A DNA stretch of 64,000 nucleotides from Bin80 sp964291275 (GTDB taxonomy: Bacteria > Bacteroidota > Rhodothermia > Rhodothermales > Bin80): assembly GCA_964291275.2 (NCBI GenBank), contig OZ219799.1, forward strand, positions 372,001-436,000. The letters run 5' to 3'. Both the position numbers and the translations under genes were made by a program. The notes under the pieces were generated by a model. The model saw only the letters and a program-made list of their open reading frames with translations, was not told where the DNA came from and searched no databases. Of this stretch, positions 25,581 through 35,018 are shown in pieces; the stretch's first letter is position 1; every line of letters begins with the position of its first letter.

Positions 25581-27562
25581 GTGCCCTTGACCAGTTTTCG
25601 AACGAGGAACACCACGGGCTTCTCCGTGCGCTTCTTGTACCTCGTGTTATCGAGGAGCATATGCTCCGGCTCATCCGTCACAACCGGATATCAAAGTGGT
25701 TCAGCGGCTATGGACAGGAAGCCATTGCGGTAGGCTGCGCCTGGGCACTACGGCACGCCGATGTGATTCTCCCATTGCACAGGAATTTGGGCGTATGGAC
25801 TACGCGGGAGGTGCCGCTCAAGCCCCTGTTCTGCCAGTTAATGGGACGGCAGGGAGGTTACACAATGGGACGGGACAGGACCTTTCATTTTGGTCTTCCA
25901 GAAAAGCGTATCGTGGGGATGATCTCCCACCTAGGGGCTATGCTGCCGGTGGCCTGCGGTGTAGCACAGGCAGCCCAACTCAAAAACAACGGAAATGTAG
26001 CGGCTGTCTTTTGCGGAGAGGGGGCCACGAGGGAGGGAGATTTTCATGAGGCCTGCAGTCTGGCAGGGGTCTGGAAGCTACCGGTGTTGTTCATAGTTGA
26101 GAATAATGGCTACGGACTCTCTACACCGACAGAAGAGGCGCTACCCATCACAGATCTGGCAGACGCAGCCGCGGGATACGGATTCCCGGGGGAATCGGTT
26201 GATGGTAACAATGTGCTCAGTGTAGTAGAGGCCGTGCGTACCGCTGCAGAGCGTGCACGTGCGGGCAAAGGAGCTACACTTCTGGAGATGAAGACGTTTC
26301 GGCGTAGAGGCCACGAAGAAGCATCCGGAACAAGTTATGTCCCGCAGACGCTGATGGAGGCCTGGGCGCAAAAGGATCCCGTAGATCGGTATATCCAAAT
26401 GCTGACCGAAGCGAAGGTGGTCTCCTCCAGAGAAGTGGAAGATATGCGGGAGGAAATATCAGGGATCGTCAGAGCTGCATCTGACCACTCACTGGCTCAA
26501 CCCTTGATGGAGAGCACCCCTACCCAGGAAAAAGCTGCTGTTTTCGTACCAAACAACGTACCCCCGCGGCCATCTCGTGGTACTCAGCCCGAAATACGGT
26601 TCGTCGATGCGATTCGTGAGGCTATGTGGCAGGCGATGGAGAAGGACGAACATGTGCTGTTAATGGGACAGGATGTAGCCGAGTACGGTGGGGTCTTCAA
26701 AGCCTCAGCAGGACTTTTGGAGCAGTTTGGTCGAGAACGTGTACGGAACACTCCCATCATAGAAAGTGGGGTATTGGGAGCGGCGTTGGGACTGGCACTG
26801 GAAGGTTTTCGGCCAATCATCGAAATGCAGTACGCCGATTTTATCGCCTGTGGCTTCAATCAGATTGTAAACAACCTGGCAACAACAAATTATCGGTGGA
26901 ATGCACCGGTGAATGTGACTATACGGGCACCATTCGGTGGTCATATCGGGGCCGGGCCGTTCCATTCCCAGTGCAAGGAAGCCTGGTTTTGTCATGTTCC
27001 GGGATTGAAAGTTGTTGTTCCGGCAACACCGCGAGATGCAAAAGGACTGCTCCTCGCTTCAATAGCCGATCCGAACCCGGTCCTGTATTTTGAGCACAAG
27101 CGCCTGTATCGCAGTACACGCGGACCCGTACCAAACGATATTTTTGATGTCCCCTTGGGCAGGGCTGTTTGCGTGCATCCAGGTGAGGATGTAACGGTTG
27201 TTACCTATGGACTTTGTGTTCAGTGGGCTCTGGAGGAAGCCCAATTACAACGAGAGCAAACTGGTGCCTCAATTGAAGTCATCGACCTGCGAACCCTCGT
27301 GCCATGGGACAAGGATTTGGTTTTGGCCTCCCTAAGCAAAACCGGCCGACTTTTAGTGCTACACGAAGCTACCATGACCGGTGGCTTTGGGGCTGAAATT
27401 ACTGCAAGGATCGTGGAAGAAGGGTTTGAGTACCTGGATGCGCCACCTGTGCGTGTAGCTGGTCTGGATACGCCCGTGCCCTTTTCGCTCAATCTGGAAA
27501 CCGAGATATTTTCTGCCCGTGCACGACTCAAGGGAGCGCTTAACCACCTGCTTAGGTATTAG
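25577..27562 (+). CDS. branched-chain 2-oxoacid dehydrogenase E1, fused alpha and beta subunits
   Basis: 661 residues; start TTG at 25577 with a good Shine-Dalgarno GGAGG at 25566-25570. Residues about 10-320 are the E1 alpha subunit with the thiamine-diphosphate motif region (CGEGATREGDFHEACSLAGVWKLP, VENNGYGLSTP). Residues about 345-661 are the E1 beta subunit (MGQDVAEYGGVFKAS, IIESGVLGAALGLALEG, DLRTLVPWDKDLVLASL, HEATMTGGFGAEI). The complex oxidatively decarboxylates branched-chain 2-oxoacids. The E2 and E3 genes are not here. Fused E1 is common in Bacteroidota. A pyruvate-type substrate cannot be excluded. Confidence 0.92.
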   Translation: MSALDQFSNEEHHGLLRALLVPRVIEEHMLRLIRHNRISKWFSGYGQEAIAVGCAWALRHADVILPLHRNLGVWTTREVPLKPLFCQLMGRQGGYTMGRDRTFHFGLPEKRIVGMISHLGAMLPVACGVAQAAQLKNNGNVAAVFCGEGATREGDFHEACSLAGVWKLPVLFIVENNGYGLSTPTEEALPITDLADAAAGYGFPGESVDGNNVLSVVEAVRTAAERARAGKGATLLEMKTFRRRGHEEASGTSYVPQTLMEAWAQKDPVDRYIQMLTEAKVVSSREVEDMREEISGIVRAASDHSLAQPLMESTPTQEKAAVFVPNNVPPRPSRGTQPEIRFVDAIREAMWQAMEKDEHVLLMGQDVAEYGGVFKASAGLLEQFGRERVRNTPIIESGVLGAALGLALEGFRPIIEMQYADFIACGFNQIVNNLATTNYRWNAPVNVTIRAPFGGHIGAGPFHSQCKEAWFCHVPGLKVVVPATPRDAKGLLLASIADPNPVLYFEHKRLYRSTRGPVPNDIFDVPLGRAVCVHPGEDVTVVTYGLCVQWALEEAQLQREQTGASIEVIDLRTLVPWDKDLVLASLSKTGRLLVLHEATMTGGFGAEITARIVEEGFEYLDAPPVRVAGLDTPVPFSLNLETEIFSARARLKGALNHLLRY

Positions 27563-27675
27563 GTTGCCATCCCAGTGTCGCTCTCAACGGCTTGTGTTAT
27601 CCGTATTTATCCGGAGAATAGAGTCGGCATTTTCTGGAAATATCAGTATAACCAGTAGGATTTAACCTACGCAAC

Positions 27676-28140
27676 ATGTTGGAGCTTGGAGATAAGGCAC
27701 CAGATTTTGTAGGCTCATTAGGAGATGGCGGTCAGCTGCGTCTTAGTGATTTCTCAGGTCGCAAGATAGCCCTGTATTTTTATCCTATGAACAACACACC
27801 CGGATGTGTACTAGAGGCCTGCAGTATTCGGGACAACTGGGATCCTTTTGAAAAGGCGGGTATTGTCGTTATTGGGGTCTCCCCCAACAGCGTAAGGTCT
27901 CATTGGAATTTTGCCGCAAAGCATGATCTACCGTTCTTCCTGGTAGCAGATAGAGACAAAAAGGTCATTGACCTGTATGGTGTTTGGGGAGAAAAGAAAA
28001 TGTACGGCAGGAGCTTTCTGGGACTTAAGCGGACTACCTTCCTGATAGACGAATCTGGCAAAATCGTGAAAATCTTTAAGCGTCCGAAGAACAGGATTCA
28101 CGGGAAGGAAATACTGGATGCGTTCGCGGAGTTGCAATAG
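27676..28140 (+). CDS. bcp: peroxiredoxin, BCP/PrxQ type
   Basis: 154 residues of the AhpC/TSA fold. LELGDKAPDF starts the domain; the peroxidatic cysteine is in YPMNNTPGC and a second cysteine lies five residues on in EACSIRD, the usual BCP/PrxQ spacing. VIGVSPNSVRSHWNFAAKHDLPF and RTTFLIDESGKIVKIF complete the fold. Most relatives read PKDNTPGCTTEAC; here M, N and VL replace some of these. It reduces hydrogen and organic peroxides with thioredoxin. It lies 113 bp after the E1 gene and just ahead of gatB. Confidence 0.92.
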   Translation: MLELGDKAPDFVGSLGDGGQLRLSDFSGRKIALYFYPMNNTPGCVLEACSIRDNWDPFEKAGIVVIGVSPNSVRSHWNFAAKHDLPFFLVADRDKKVIDLYGVWGEKKMYGRSFLGLKRTTFLIDESGKIVKIFKRPKNRIHGKEILDAFAELQ

Positions 28141-28144
28141 TCGC

Positions 28145-29629
28145 ATGGATGCGATAAACATCGAGACACCGTACGAACCCGTAATCGGACTTGAGGTCCA
28201 CTGTCAGTTGCTGACAGAATCCAAGACGTTCAGTCCTGATTCGGCAGAATTTGGAGCCGCCCCGAACCAACATGTAGATCCTGTTAGTTTAGGACTCCCC
28301 GGTACGCTACCCGTCCTGAACTCCAGGGTTGTTGAATTTGCAGTTCGATTAGGCCTGGCGACAAACTGCCAGATCACTGCGTGCAGCCTTTTGGCTCGCA
28401 AGCATTATTTCTATCCCGATCTGCCCAAGGGATACCAGATATCTCAGTTTGAATCCCCAATTTGCGTAGCGGGGCATCTTGATATCGGAGCAGAACGTCG
28501 AATCCGAATCACACGTATTCACATTGAAGAGGACGCAGGCAAATCGTTGCACGATCAGGACCCAACGAGTACACTTCTAGATTACAATCGTTGCGGCGTA
28601 CCACTTCTGGAAATCGTTTCCGAACCTGATCTGCGTTCCGGGGCTGAAGCCAACCTTTACATGCAGAAAGTACGTCAGTTGGTCAGGTACCTTGAGATCA
28701 GCGACGGCAATATGGAGGAAGGTTCACTTCGCTGCGACGCAAATGTATCTGTTCGGCCGAGAGGGACACAAGCTCTTGGTACGAAGACAGAGATTAAGAA
28801 CATGAACTCGTTCCGTCATGTGGAGCGGGCGATTGATCACGAAGTTCGTCGACAAATTGCTTTGTTGAAACGTGGAATTCCAGTCACGCACGAAACCCGA
28901 CTCTGGGACGATGCCTCAGGCGAAACACGTTCTATGCGCTCAAAAGAGGAGGCGCACGACTATCGCTATTTCCCAGACCCAGACTTACCCCCTATTTTGG
29001 TTACCGAAGCCGCCAAAGCAGCCATCATGGCCGGGATGCCAAGACTGCCCGCTGTTCGCCGTAGTCACTATGTTCAAGAGTTCCAGTTACCTGAATATGA
29101 TGCAAGTGTTTTGACAGAGGAGCGACCGGTTGCCGACTATTTCGAACAGGCGGTGAAAGTACTTGGATGTTCGGAGTCAAATGCACCCCTCCCGGTTCAA
29201 GCGAAGATGCTGTCGAATTTCATCATGGGAGATGTTCTAAGAACCTGTAAGGAGGACGGTATAGATGTAGCAAATTTTCCAGTTCAGCCTAGTCGCCTAG
29301 CGCAGCTCGCACATTTGCGCATAGAATCAGTTATCAGTTCAAGCGGTGCACAGCTCCTGTTTGAAGCAATGTTGTCTGATGATCGCGCACCAGGGGTTAT
29401 TGCTAAAGAGCGTAACTTAATGCAAGTTTCTGATCGCAGTGCGTTGGAACCGATCGTCGATCGTGTATTGAATGAGCACCCGAAGCAGGTTACAATGTAC
29501 TTGGAGGGTAAGCGGTCTATTGTCGGGTTTTTTATAGGGCAAGTAATGCGTCGCTTCGACGGATCACCTGATCCGAAGCTCGTGCGTTCCTTATTGATAG
29601 AAAGCTTAAGCTTTCGAAATCATGAATGA
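28145..29629 (+). CDS. gatB: aspartyl/glutamyl-tRNA amidotransferase subunit B
   Basis: 494 residues from the ATG at 28145, 5 bp after the peroxiredoxin stop. The GatB kinase-like domain has the signatures YEPVIGLEVHCQLLT, LPVLNSRVVEFAVRLGLATNC, RKHYFYPDLPKGYQISQ, IHIEEDAGKSLHD, DYNRCGVPLLEIVSEPD and MEEGSLRCDANVS. The C-terminal tail and YqeY-like domain run from about residue 330. With GatA and GatC it amidates misacylated Glu-tRNA(Gln) or Asp-tRNA(Asn). gatA and gatC are not in this window. The last codons overlap the next gene by 8 bp. Confidence 0.96.
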   Translation: MDAINIETPYEPVIGLEVHCQLLTESKTFSPDSAEFGAAPNQHVDPVSLGLPGTLPVLNSRVVEFAVRLGLATNCQITACSLLARKHYFYPDLPKGYQISQFESPICVAGHLDIGAERRIRITRIHIEEDAGKSLHDQDPTSTLLDYNRCGVPLLEIVSEPDLRSGAEANLYMQKVRQLVRYLEISDGNMEEGSLRCDANVSVRPRGTQALGTKTEIKNMNSFRHVERAIDHEVRRQIALLKRGIPVTHETRLWDDASGETRSMRSKEEAHDYRYFPDPDLPPILVTEAAKAAIMAGMPRLPAVRRSHYVQEFQLPEYDASVLTEERPVADYFEQAVKVLGCSESNAPLPVQAKMLSNFIMGDVLRTCKEDGIDVANFPVQPSRLAQLAHLRIESVISSSGAQLLFEAMLSDDRAPGVIAKERNLMQVSDRSALEPIVDRVLNEHPKQVTMYLEGKRSIVGFFIGQVMRRFDGSPDPKLVRSLLIESLSFRNHE

Positions 29630-30983
29630 GCCAGTTGGCGGTGTAAGACGGGTGCTGTTGTATTGTGTCATCGCTACGATGTCTGGGCTTTCGTGCGCAC
29701 GGGCAGAGCAAAGCCCGCCACAAGTGCAGAGTTCATTTGAAGGCACAATAAGTGTTCGCCCAGAAGTAGATCCCTCAAAGGACTACCGAGGGTTTGAGGT
29801 ACTTGTGGCACAGAGTGAGGAGGGGGAGCCAGACACGCTGGGCTATGCTGTAACTGATAGCAGTGGCTATTTTTCAATGCAAGTGACTGCCCCTGTACGG
29901 GGAATGTACGGCTTGGTGATCAGCCGACTTGGACAAATTCTGGCGTCTGGCCGAATTTTCATTGCAGATGGTGACTCAGCTTCGTTGGTTGCTGCCTTCC
30001 CTTTAAATGGTCGGACCATGCGGATCCGGTCCTTGGAAAATTCGGCTTGGCAAGCGTATCAGAATACACTTGCTCAACATGAGCGGGAACTGGTTGAGTT
30101 AGTGCAGTCAGGAGCTTACGAAGAGGAAGCCGTAAACGCTCGTTTTTCACAGACCACTATGATTCTATGGGATTTGCAGCATACATTCCCAAACGCTATG
30201 GCAGGCGAATTAGCTGCAGCAGAGGCCATCGTAATGGGATCAGGTTGGAATGATTCCCTTGCAATCGCTCGCATGAGAGAGCTTTCGAGTTCGAATGCAC
30301 GGTTTACCGACGCGGTTCGGTCAGCCAGGCATGCTCAAGCTCGCCTTGCCGGTCAATCTGCCGCGTTAGCACTGTTGGATGAGATGACGGAACGAACGGA
30401 ATCATCAGTCCAGAGGGCAGAAATTGCATCGGAACGTGTGCTTGCCCATATGGACAGTTCACAGTTCGATGCGGCACTTGCCGTTACTCAGAGCATGCAG
30501 GAGGATTTCGCGGACACGCATTGGTCCACATGGGCCGAACGGGCCACCTACGAAATCCGGAATCTCCTCCCCGGAATGGAAGCCCCCAACTTTGCCGTCC
30601 GTGATGCAAACGGAGACTCTCTGAGCCTGCAGGATTTGAGGGGCAAACACGTAATACTCGAGTTCTATCGGCCCGAAGACGACCTGTACCAGCGTGAACT
30701 ACCCGGTCGCAACAATATCGTTACTGTTCTTGGAGCCGATCGGGTGGAGATTGTTTCGATCTCCATGCAACCGGATACGCTGGTCAATGAAGGGTTTTTC
30801 GAGGAACGGATTGCACCAGGGCGTCATGTATACGGAGGTCGAGATGTTGCGCAGCAGTACAACGTGCACGTTCTTCCAACGCGTTACGTGATAGATCCTA
30901 AGGGCAATCTAGTGAACAAGTACGTCGGAGGCACCATGGCAGCTCTTTACGAGTACATGGTGGGGCTATCGGAGCAACAGTAA
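29622..30983 (+). CDS. TlpA-like thioredoxin-fold lipoprotein lacking the CxxC motif
   Basis: 453 residues. A lipobox-like MSGLSCARA sits near residue 25. Residues 35-130 look like the beta-sandwich DUF4369-type domain found ahead of TlpA in Bacteroidota, then about 170 mostly helical residues. From about 310 there is a thioredoxin-like domain (LPGMEAPNFAVRDANGDSLSLQDLRGKHVILEFYRP ending at residues VLPTRYVIDPKGNLV). The expected CxxC after LEFY is replaced by RPEDDLYQRELP, so it cannot act as a normal disulfide oxidoreductase. The cis-proline position (LPTRYVID) is kept. Confidence 0.78.
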   Translation: MNEPVGGVRRVLLYCVIATMSGLSCARAEQSPPQVQSSFEGTISVRPEVDPSKDYRGFEVLVAQSEEGEPDTLGYAVTDSSGYFSMQVTAPVRGMYGLVISRLGQILASGRIFIADGDSASLVAAFPLNGRTMRIRSLENSAWQAYQNTLAQHERELVELVQSGAYEEEAVNARFSQTTMILWDLQHTFPNAMAGELAAAEAIVMGSGWNDSLAIARMRELSSSNARFTDAVRSARHAQARLAGQSAALALLDEMTERTESSVQRAEIASERVLAHMDSSQFDAALAVTQSMQEDFADTHWSTWAERATYEIRNLLPGMEAPNFAVRDANGDSLSLQDLRGKHVILEFYRPEDDLYQRELPGRNNIVTVLGADRVEIVSISMQPDTLVNEGFFEERIAPGRHVYGGRDVAQQYNVHVLPTRYVIDPKGNLVNKYVGGTMAALYEYMVGLSEQQ

Positions 30984-30998
30984 TAATTGGTATCGGAG

Positions 30999-31781
30999 AT
31001 GCTTATAGCAGGAAACTGGAAAATGAATACAGACGTGAGCTCTTGTGTGGAGCTTGCGCGTGGCGTGGTTCGGGAAAGTAAAAACGCGGGACTGGTAAGG
31101 GTAACGGTTTGCCCGCCGAATGTGTTTTTGAGTAGTGTAGGTGCAGTACTTGATGGCACCCGGGTAAGCCTGGGAGCGCAGAACATGCATGCACTTGGCA
31201 GTGGAGCGTACACTGGGGAGGTTTCCGGGGAGATGCTTCGTTCTTTAGGGTGTCACCACGTAATTCTTGGTCACTCGGAGCGACGACAGTACTTCAGGGA
31301 AACAGATGCCGATATCAACCGGAAGACCAAGAAAGCACTCAAGTTGGGATTGGTGCCTATCGTTTGTGTAGGAGAGAACCTGGATCAGCGCAGGGCGGGA
31401 AAGGAATATGAAGTTGTTGCCTTCCAAGTGAAGTATGCTCTTGAAGATTTGACTTTATTATCCTCGAATGCGTTGATTATCGCGTATGAACCGGTGTGGG
31501 CAATTGGTACAGGTGAGACAGCCACCCCAGCTCAGGCGCAGCATATGCACGCGTTAATACGTACACTAGTGCGCCAGCAATTTGGAACCAAAATCGGAAG
31601 TGAACTGCATATTCTTTATGGTGGGAGTATGAAGCCCGCAAATGCAAGAGATCTCCTGAGCGAGAGGGATGTAGACGGAGGCTTGATCGGAGGGGCAAGC
31701 CTCCAGTCTGATGTCTTCGGCCAGATTATCCAGGCTGCACGGGAAGTTGAACAAGGCAGTGGGACAGCAGGCGCCAACTGA
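30999..31781 (+). CDS. tpiA: triosephosphate isomerase
   Basis: 260 residues from the ATG at 30999. Motifs: AGNWKMN (substrate-binding Asn and Lys), VILGHSERRQYFRE (catalytic His), YEPVWAIGTGETATPAQAQ (catalytic Glu and loop 6) and LYGGSMKPANA / DGGLIGGASL (phosphate binding). It interconverts dihydroxyacetone phosphate and glyceraldehyde-3-phosphate in glycolysis. It follows the TlpA-like gene by 15 bp, so gatB, the lipoprotein gene and tpiA probably share a transcript. Confidence 0.97.
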   Translation: MLIAGNWKMNTDVSSCVELARGVVRESKNAGLVRVTVCPPNVFLSSVGAVLDGTRVSLGAQNMHALGSGAYTGEVSGEMLRSLGCHHVILGHSERRQYFRETDADINRKTKKALKLGLVPIVCVGENLDQRRAGKEYEVVAFQVKYALEDLTLLSSNALIIAYEPVWAIGTGETATPAQAQHMHALIRTLVRQQFGTKIGSELHILYGGSMKPANARDLLSERDVDGGLIGGASLQSDVFGQIIQAAREVEQGSGTAGAN

Positions 31782-32093
31782 ATTTACTGGGCAATGCCTT
31801 TTTCTCCGATGTTGTCGGTTTAGTTTTTGAGACGCAAGTTTGGCTGATTGCTAAGCCGTTCAGTTATTGTGACGGGATGGACACCACACTACTTCGACGC
31901 CCCGATTTACTCAGCCGTGATTTTCGTATTTGAGTTAAGCGGGATTAGTTTTTCTGCCTTGTGGACTACTGCCCTTCGTGTTCAACTTGCGTTGACTTAA
32001 CACCACAAAATTATAATGACTGACCTTGCTACATCCGTCACGTTGGGGAAAAGTATTCTGCATTTGTGGAAAAGTGGTTTTTGATCCGAACCG
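31782..32093. other. intergenic region upstream of uvrA
   Basis: 312 bp without a gene on either strand. It contains the candidate uvrA promoter listed separately. I see no LexA-type palindrome. Confidence 0.5.
31992..32017 (+). promoter_or_regulatory. candidate uvrA promoter
   Basis: TATAAT at 32012-32017 lies about 76 bp before the uvrA start. TTGACT at 31992-31997 is only 14 bp upstream; TTGCGT at 31988-31993 gives 18 bp. Either could serve as the upstream element, so the -10 box is the better supported part. Confidence 0.35.
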
Positions 32094-34937
32094 ATGTCAC
32101 ATCCAAGCCCTCGCGATTATATCAGCATTAGGGGAGCCCGCCAGCATAATTTAAAGAACATTGATCTGACGCTGCCCAAGCGCCGCATTGTCGTTGTGAC
32201 GGGACCATCCGGTTCAGGCAAGTCAAGCCTAGCCTTCGATACCATTTTTGCAGAAGGTCAGCGACGCTATATGGAGAGCTTGAGTTCTTATGCGCGCCAG
32301 TTTCTGGAGCGCATGGACAAACCAGATGTAGACCTGATCACAGGCCTCGCACCAGCCATCGCTATTGAGCAGCAGTCGCTATCTAAAAACCCCCGGTCCA
32401 CAGTTGCCACGCAAACGGAGCTCTATGACCACCTGCGTATGCTCTACGCTCAGATCGGAAAAACCATATCTCCAATCAGTGGCAGCGTTGTCTCACGGGA
32501 AACCCCCCGTTCGGTGGCAAATACGTTGCAATCCACACTACCCGATGGTACACGGTTTTTTCTGACGTTCCCAATCCCAAGCTATCATCGCAGCTGGGTG
32601 GGTGTTGATGTCCTGGTCGAGAGGGGTTTTCATCGGCTACTTCTGATTCACGAGAAGCAATTGAAATTCGTGGATCCTGAAGAGGTAGGAACCCCTGCCG
32701 AGGAGGAGAGGATCGACCTGGATTCCGCCTTGATCCTGCTTGATCGACTTGTTGTCCGGCAAGGCGATGAGCAAACTACCAGTCGCATAGCAGACTCGGT
32801 GGAAACAGCTTTCCAGGAGGGCGACGGCTACTGCTCTGTCATAGTACCTTCGCCTGCTTCCAAAGACCTTGTGGAGTCTCGTCTGGATTTCAGTAGCTGG
32901 CTGGAATGCGACGGCATGGACTTTCCACTCTTGACGCCCAACCTGTTTTCGTTCAACAGCCCTCTGGGTGCATGCCCTGACTGTAATGGCCATGGACGCA
33001 CAAAAGGCGTGACTCGGGACCTGGTGATTCCCAATCAGAGTCTGTCGCTTGCACAGGGAGCCGTGGTTCCCTTTCAGGGGAATGAGAATTGGCTTGAGTT
33101 CAAGGAACACATGATTGCCTGTGCCCAGACCAATGGGATCGACATTCATGCCTCATACCGTGACCTGCCGAAAGCACATAAACACATGATTTGGCATGGT
33201 CGCGGCTTCTACGAAGGCATCTTTGGCTTCTTCGAGTACCTGCAAGAGAATATTCGGCGCAAACACTTTAAGCGTCACCAAACTAGGTTCTTTGATTTTG
33301 GGGTTTGTGCCAGATGTGAAGGCACTCGCCTTCGGCAGGAGGCGCTCTACGTGCACTTGGGGGGCAGGAATATAGGCCAAGTCATAGAAATGACCATACG
33401 CGAGGCCAAGGAGTTTTTTGATAACCTCGCATTCACACAGTACGAACAGGATATCGGAGGTACGCTGCTTGACGAAATCCGTAAGCGCCTACGGTTTTTG
33501 GTCGATGTAGGGCTTGATTACGTAACGCTTGGACGGGCATCCATGTCTCTCAGTGGAGGCGAGAGTCAACGCATTCGTCTTGCCACAGCTTTGGGGAGCG
33601 CCCTGGTCGGCGCACTCTATGTTCTTGATGAACCCACAATTGGTTTGCATCCCCGTGACACTTTGCGTCTCATCCGGATTCTTGAACGAATGCGAGATCT
33701 GGGCAATACCGTCATCGTCGTTGAGCATGATGCAGACGTAATCCGAAGCGCAAATCATATCGTGGACCTCGGGCCTGAATCAGGGGCTCGAGGTGGTAAG
33801 GTAGTATTCGATGGGTCGCTGGATCAGATGCTTCAGCACAAAGAATCTACGACCGGAGCCTACTTGAGCGGACGGGAACAGATCCCTGTCCCGCATGAAC
33901 GCCGCAAACCCGACTGGACGCGTCAGGTCGAAATCAAGGGTGCACACGCAAATAACCTAAAGCATCTGGACGTCGCGTTCCCCTTGGGATTGATTACCTG
34001 TGTATCAGGTGTTAGTGGTTCGGGAAAATCCTCGCTGGTCCAGGAAACACTGTACAAAGGACTTGAGCACAAACTGGGACCGCACCATTTGAATTCGGAT
34101 ACCACACCACACGAGTCTCTTAGCGTACATCCAAGTCTGTGGCACGTCCGGATGGTCGACCAATCACCGATAGGGCGCTCCTCCCGCTCAAACTTGGTAA
34201 CCTATGTCAAAGCTTTTGATATCATCCGTGATATTTTTTCAAAAACTAACCAGGCACAGATTCATAGGTACCCGCCTGGACATTTTTCATTCAATGTTCC
34301 CGGTGGTCGATGTGAGGAATGCAGAGGTGAAGGTACGATCACGGTGCAGATGCAATTCCTCGCCGACCTCTACTTACCATGCGAAGAATGCAATGGTACA
34401 CGGTACAAAGAGTCAACATTGGATGTGTTTTACAAGGGAAAAAATGTGTATGACGTGCTCAATATGTCAGTTGAAGAGGCGCTGGAGTTCTTTAATGACT
34501 CACCTCGCCTGTGTCAACTCCTCACTCCCTTCAAGACCCTTGGCCTGGGCTACGTAAAACTAGGACAACCGGCTCCGACACTTTCCGGTGGCGAGGCACA
34601 ACGAATCAAACTGGCCAACTGCATAGCGCACCGCGTCGACCAACGTACACTGTATGTATTTGACGAACCAACGACGGGGCTACATTTTGTGGATATCCAA
34701 AAGCTTGTTATCGCATTTCAGCAACTGACAGGAGCCGGTCATACCGTCGTGGTCGTAGAGCACAATCTGGACATGCTCAAATGTGCTGACTATATCATTG
34801 ATCTGGGGCCTGGGGGTGGAGCTGAGGGTGGATATATTGTGGCGGCGGGAACCCCTGAGGACGTTGCCCAGGTCCCGGAAAGCCATACCGGACGATTCTT
34901 GAAGTCACTTCTTGCATCCGAGGCGGTAACCGTCTGA
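32094..34937 (+). CDS. uvrA: UvrABC system protein A (DNA damage recognition ATPase)
   Basis: 947 residues, full length. First ATPase: Walker A GPSGSGKSSLAF near residue 38, a zinc-binding CPDCNGHG...CARCEGT module, signature LSGGESQRIRLATALGS and Walker B YVLDEPTIGLHPRD. Second ATPase: GVSGSGKSSLVQ, zinc-binding CEECRGEG...CEECNGTRY, LSGGEAQRIKLAN and YVFDEPTTGLHF. It scans DNA for lesions and loads UvrB. It is transcribed alone, in the opposite direction to uvrC far upstream. Confidence 0.98.
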   Translation: MSHPSPRDYISIRGARQHNLKNIDLTLPKRRIVVVTGPSGSGKSSLAFDTIFAEGQRRYMESLSSYARQFLERMDKPDVDLITGLAPAIAIEQQSLSKNPRSTVATQTELYDHLRMLYAQIGKTISPISGSVVSRETPRSVANTLQSTLPDGTRFFLTFPIPSYHRSWVGVDVLVERGFHRLLLIHEKQLKFVDPEEVGTPAEEERIDLDSALILLDRLVVRQGDEQTTSRIADSVETAFQEGDGYCSVIVPSPASKDLVESRLDFSSWLECDGMDFPLLTPNLFSFNSPLGACPDCNGHGRTKGVTRDLVIPNQSLSLAQGAVVPFQGNENWLEFKEHMIACAQTNGIDIHASYRDLPKAHKHMIWHGRGFYEGIFGFFEYLQENIRRKHFKRHQTRFFDFGVCARCEGTRLRQEALYVHLGGRNIGQVIEMTIREAKEFFDNLAFTQYEQDIGGTLLDEIRKRLRFLVDVGLDYVTLGRASMSLSGGESQRIRLATALGSALVGALYVLDEPTIGLHPRDTLRLIRILERMRDLGNTVIVVEHDADVIRSANHIVDLGPESGARGGKVVFDGSLDQMLQHKESTTGAYLSGREQIPVPHERRKPDWTRQVEIKGAHANNLKHLDVAFPLGLITCVSGVSGSGKSSLVQETLYKGLEHKLGPHHLNSDTTPHESLSVHPSLWHVRMVDQSPIGRSSRSNLVTYVKAFDIIRDIFSKTNQAQIHRYPPGHFSFNVPGGRCEECRGEGTITVQMQFLADLYLPCEECNGTRYKESTLDVFYKGKNVYDVLNMSVEEALEFFNDSPRLCQLLTPFKTLGLGYVKLGQPAPTLSGGEAQRIKLANCIAHRVDQRTLYVFDEPTTGLHFVDIQKLVIAFQQLTGAGHTVVVVEHNLDMLKCADYIIDLGPGGGAEGGYIVAAGTPEDVAQVPESHTGRFLKSLLASEAVTV

Positions 34938-35018
34938 GTGAGTCTGTTACCTTTTCTTATCTCATGGCGACTATCCTTGGAGTGCTCCCCTTAAAACTGC
35001 ACCCTATGCGGCACCGCT

